From Polyangiaceae bacterium (lineage in GTDB: Bacteria > Myxococcota_A > Polyangia > Polyangiales > Polyangiaceae): DNA of 64,000 nucleotides. Below are positions 63,861 to 64,000 of this stretch, in pieces. Positions within the stretch are counted from its first letter, which is position 1. Every line of letters begins with the position of its first letter. The translations under genes and the position numbers were made by a program. The notes under the pieces were generated by a model that was given only the letters and a program-made list of their open reading frames with translations, did no database searches and was not told the DNA's origin. The stretch covers positions 124,001-188,000 of the forward strand of contig JAICUB010000005.1 of the NCBI GenBank assembly GCA_025936045.1. The letters run 5' to 3'.

Positions 63861-64000
63861 CTACTCCGGATCGAGCTCCCGGCTCACGGGGTTTCCGTCC
63901 TGATCGGCGGCGATGAGCTCCTCCACCCGCTTCTCGGCGGCGTCGAGCCGCTCCTGCGCGTTCCGCGCCAGGCGAATGCCTTCTTCGAACAGCGCGAGCG
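63861..64000 (-). CDS. xseB: Exodeoxyribonuclease VII small subunit (partial, 3' end)
   Basis: The last 45 residues of a frame entering from the right edge: LALFEEGIRLARNAQERLDA, then AEKRVEELIAADQDG and ending SRELDPE. This is the C-terminal helix-helix region of XseB (L.LFEEG...R.C...L..AE..V). The large subunit gene would lie beyond the window. It stops at 63861, two bases before the CinA-type start, so the two are coupled. Confidence 0.85.
   Translation of the reverse strand, partial: LALFEEGIRLARNAQERLDAAEKRVEELIAADQDGNPVSRELDPE

Overview
The window is 64 kb of GC-rich DNA (about 70% by eye) and reads as chromosome of a myxobacterium (Myxococcota, probably order Polyangiales). The signs are a Hanks-type Ser/Thr kinase beside a TPR/PEGA partner, many lipoproteins with Gly/Ser-rich linkers, a MopE-type metal-binding lipoprotein, a MYXO-CTERM-like tail on a trypsin-like protease, and very large hybrid kinases. 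No 16S rRNA or species marker is present, so the placement is inference.

1-6.6 kb is an accessory island ending at tRNA-Cys(GCA). It holds an AbiEii-type nucleotidyltransferase fused to a WYL-like module and a zinc-finger-like tail, a YhcG-type PDDEXK nuclease carrying in-frame palindromes, a small ribbon-helix-helix-like regulator with a promoter placed for leaderless translation, an Xre/ImmA-IrrE repressor-protease pair, and a tyrosine integrase broken by two compensating frameshifts whose 3' end runs into the tRNA.

6.8-9.4 kb is a kinase and its TPR/PEGA partner. 9.4-18.2 kb is a hydroxy-acid or sugar-acid metabolic cluster: a TPP enzyme, an enolase-superfamily enzyme, and an operon of an Anabaena-sensory-rhodopsin-transducer homologue, a giant FAD/FeS oxidase and an SDR, then glycerate kinase. 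18.3-23.0 kb has two secreted lipoproteins, a HiPIP and a Crp/Fnr regulator. 23.0-30.8 kb is a six-gene signalling operon (CHASE3-GAF hybrid kinase, CheR, CheB, a REC-kinase-REC protein, CheY, a REC-kinase protein). Its five junctions are all ATGA overlaps, and it encodes three kinase cores and seven receivers without MCP, CheA or CheW.

31.1-37.7 kb carries MBL-fold hydrolases, a GFA protein, two divergent glycosyltransferases whose start codons overlap, AlgH/YqgE and Pcm. 37.8-43.3 kb has a formylglycine-enzyme-like protein, secreted proteases and lipoproteins, and a YfhO-like gene remnant beside tRNA-Ala(CGC). 43.6-49.3 kb has DnaK and two envelope proteins. From 58.7 down to 49.2 kb a tight minus-strand run encodes VWA lipoproteins, a PP2C phosphatase fused to a cNMP-binding domain, a FecR-like lipoprotein, an outer-membrane protein and an RluA-type pseudouridine synthase. 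The right end has a third VWA lipoprotein, RadC, a glycogen-debranching-type glucosidase, a CinA-type protein and the 3' end of xseB.

The strongest leads for unusual biology are the CheR/CheB hybrid-kinase operon, the transducer-FAD/FeS-SDR operon without a rhodopsin, and the AbiEii-WYL-zinc-finger fusion in the tRNA-Cys island. Domain calls come from reading motifs; no database search was run.
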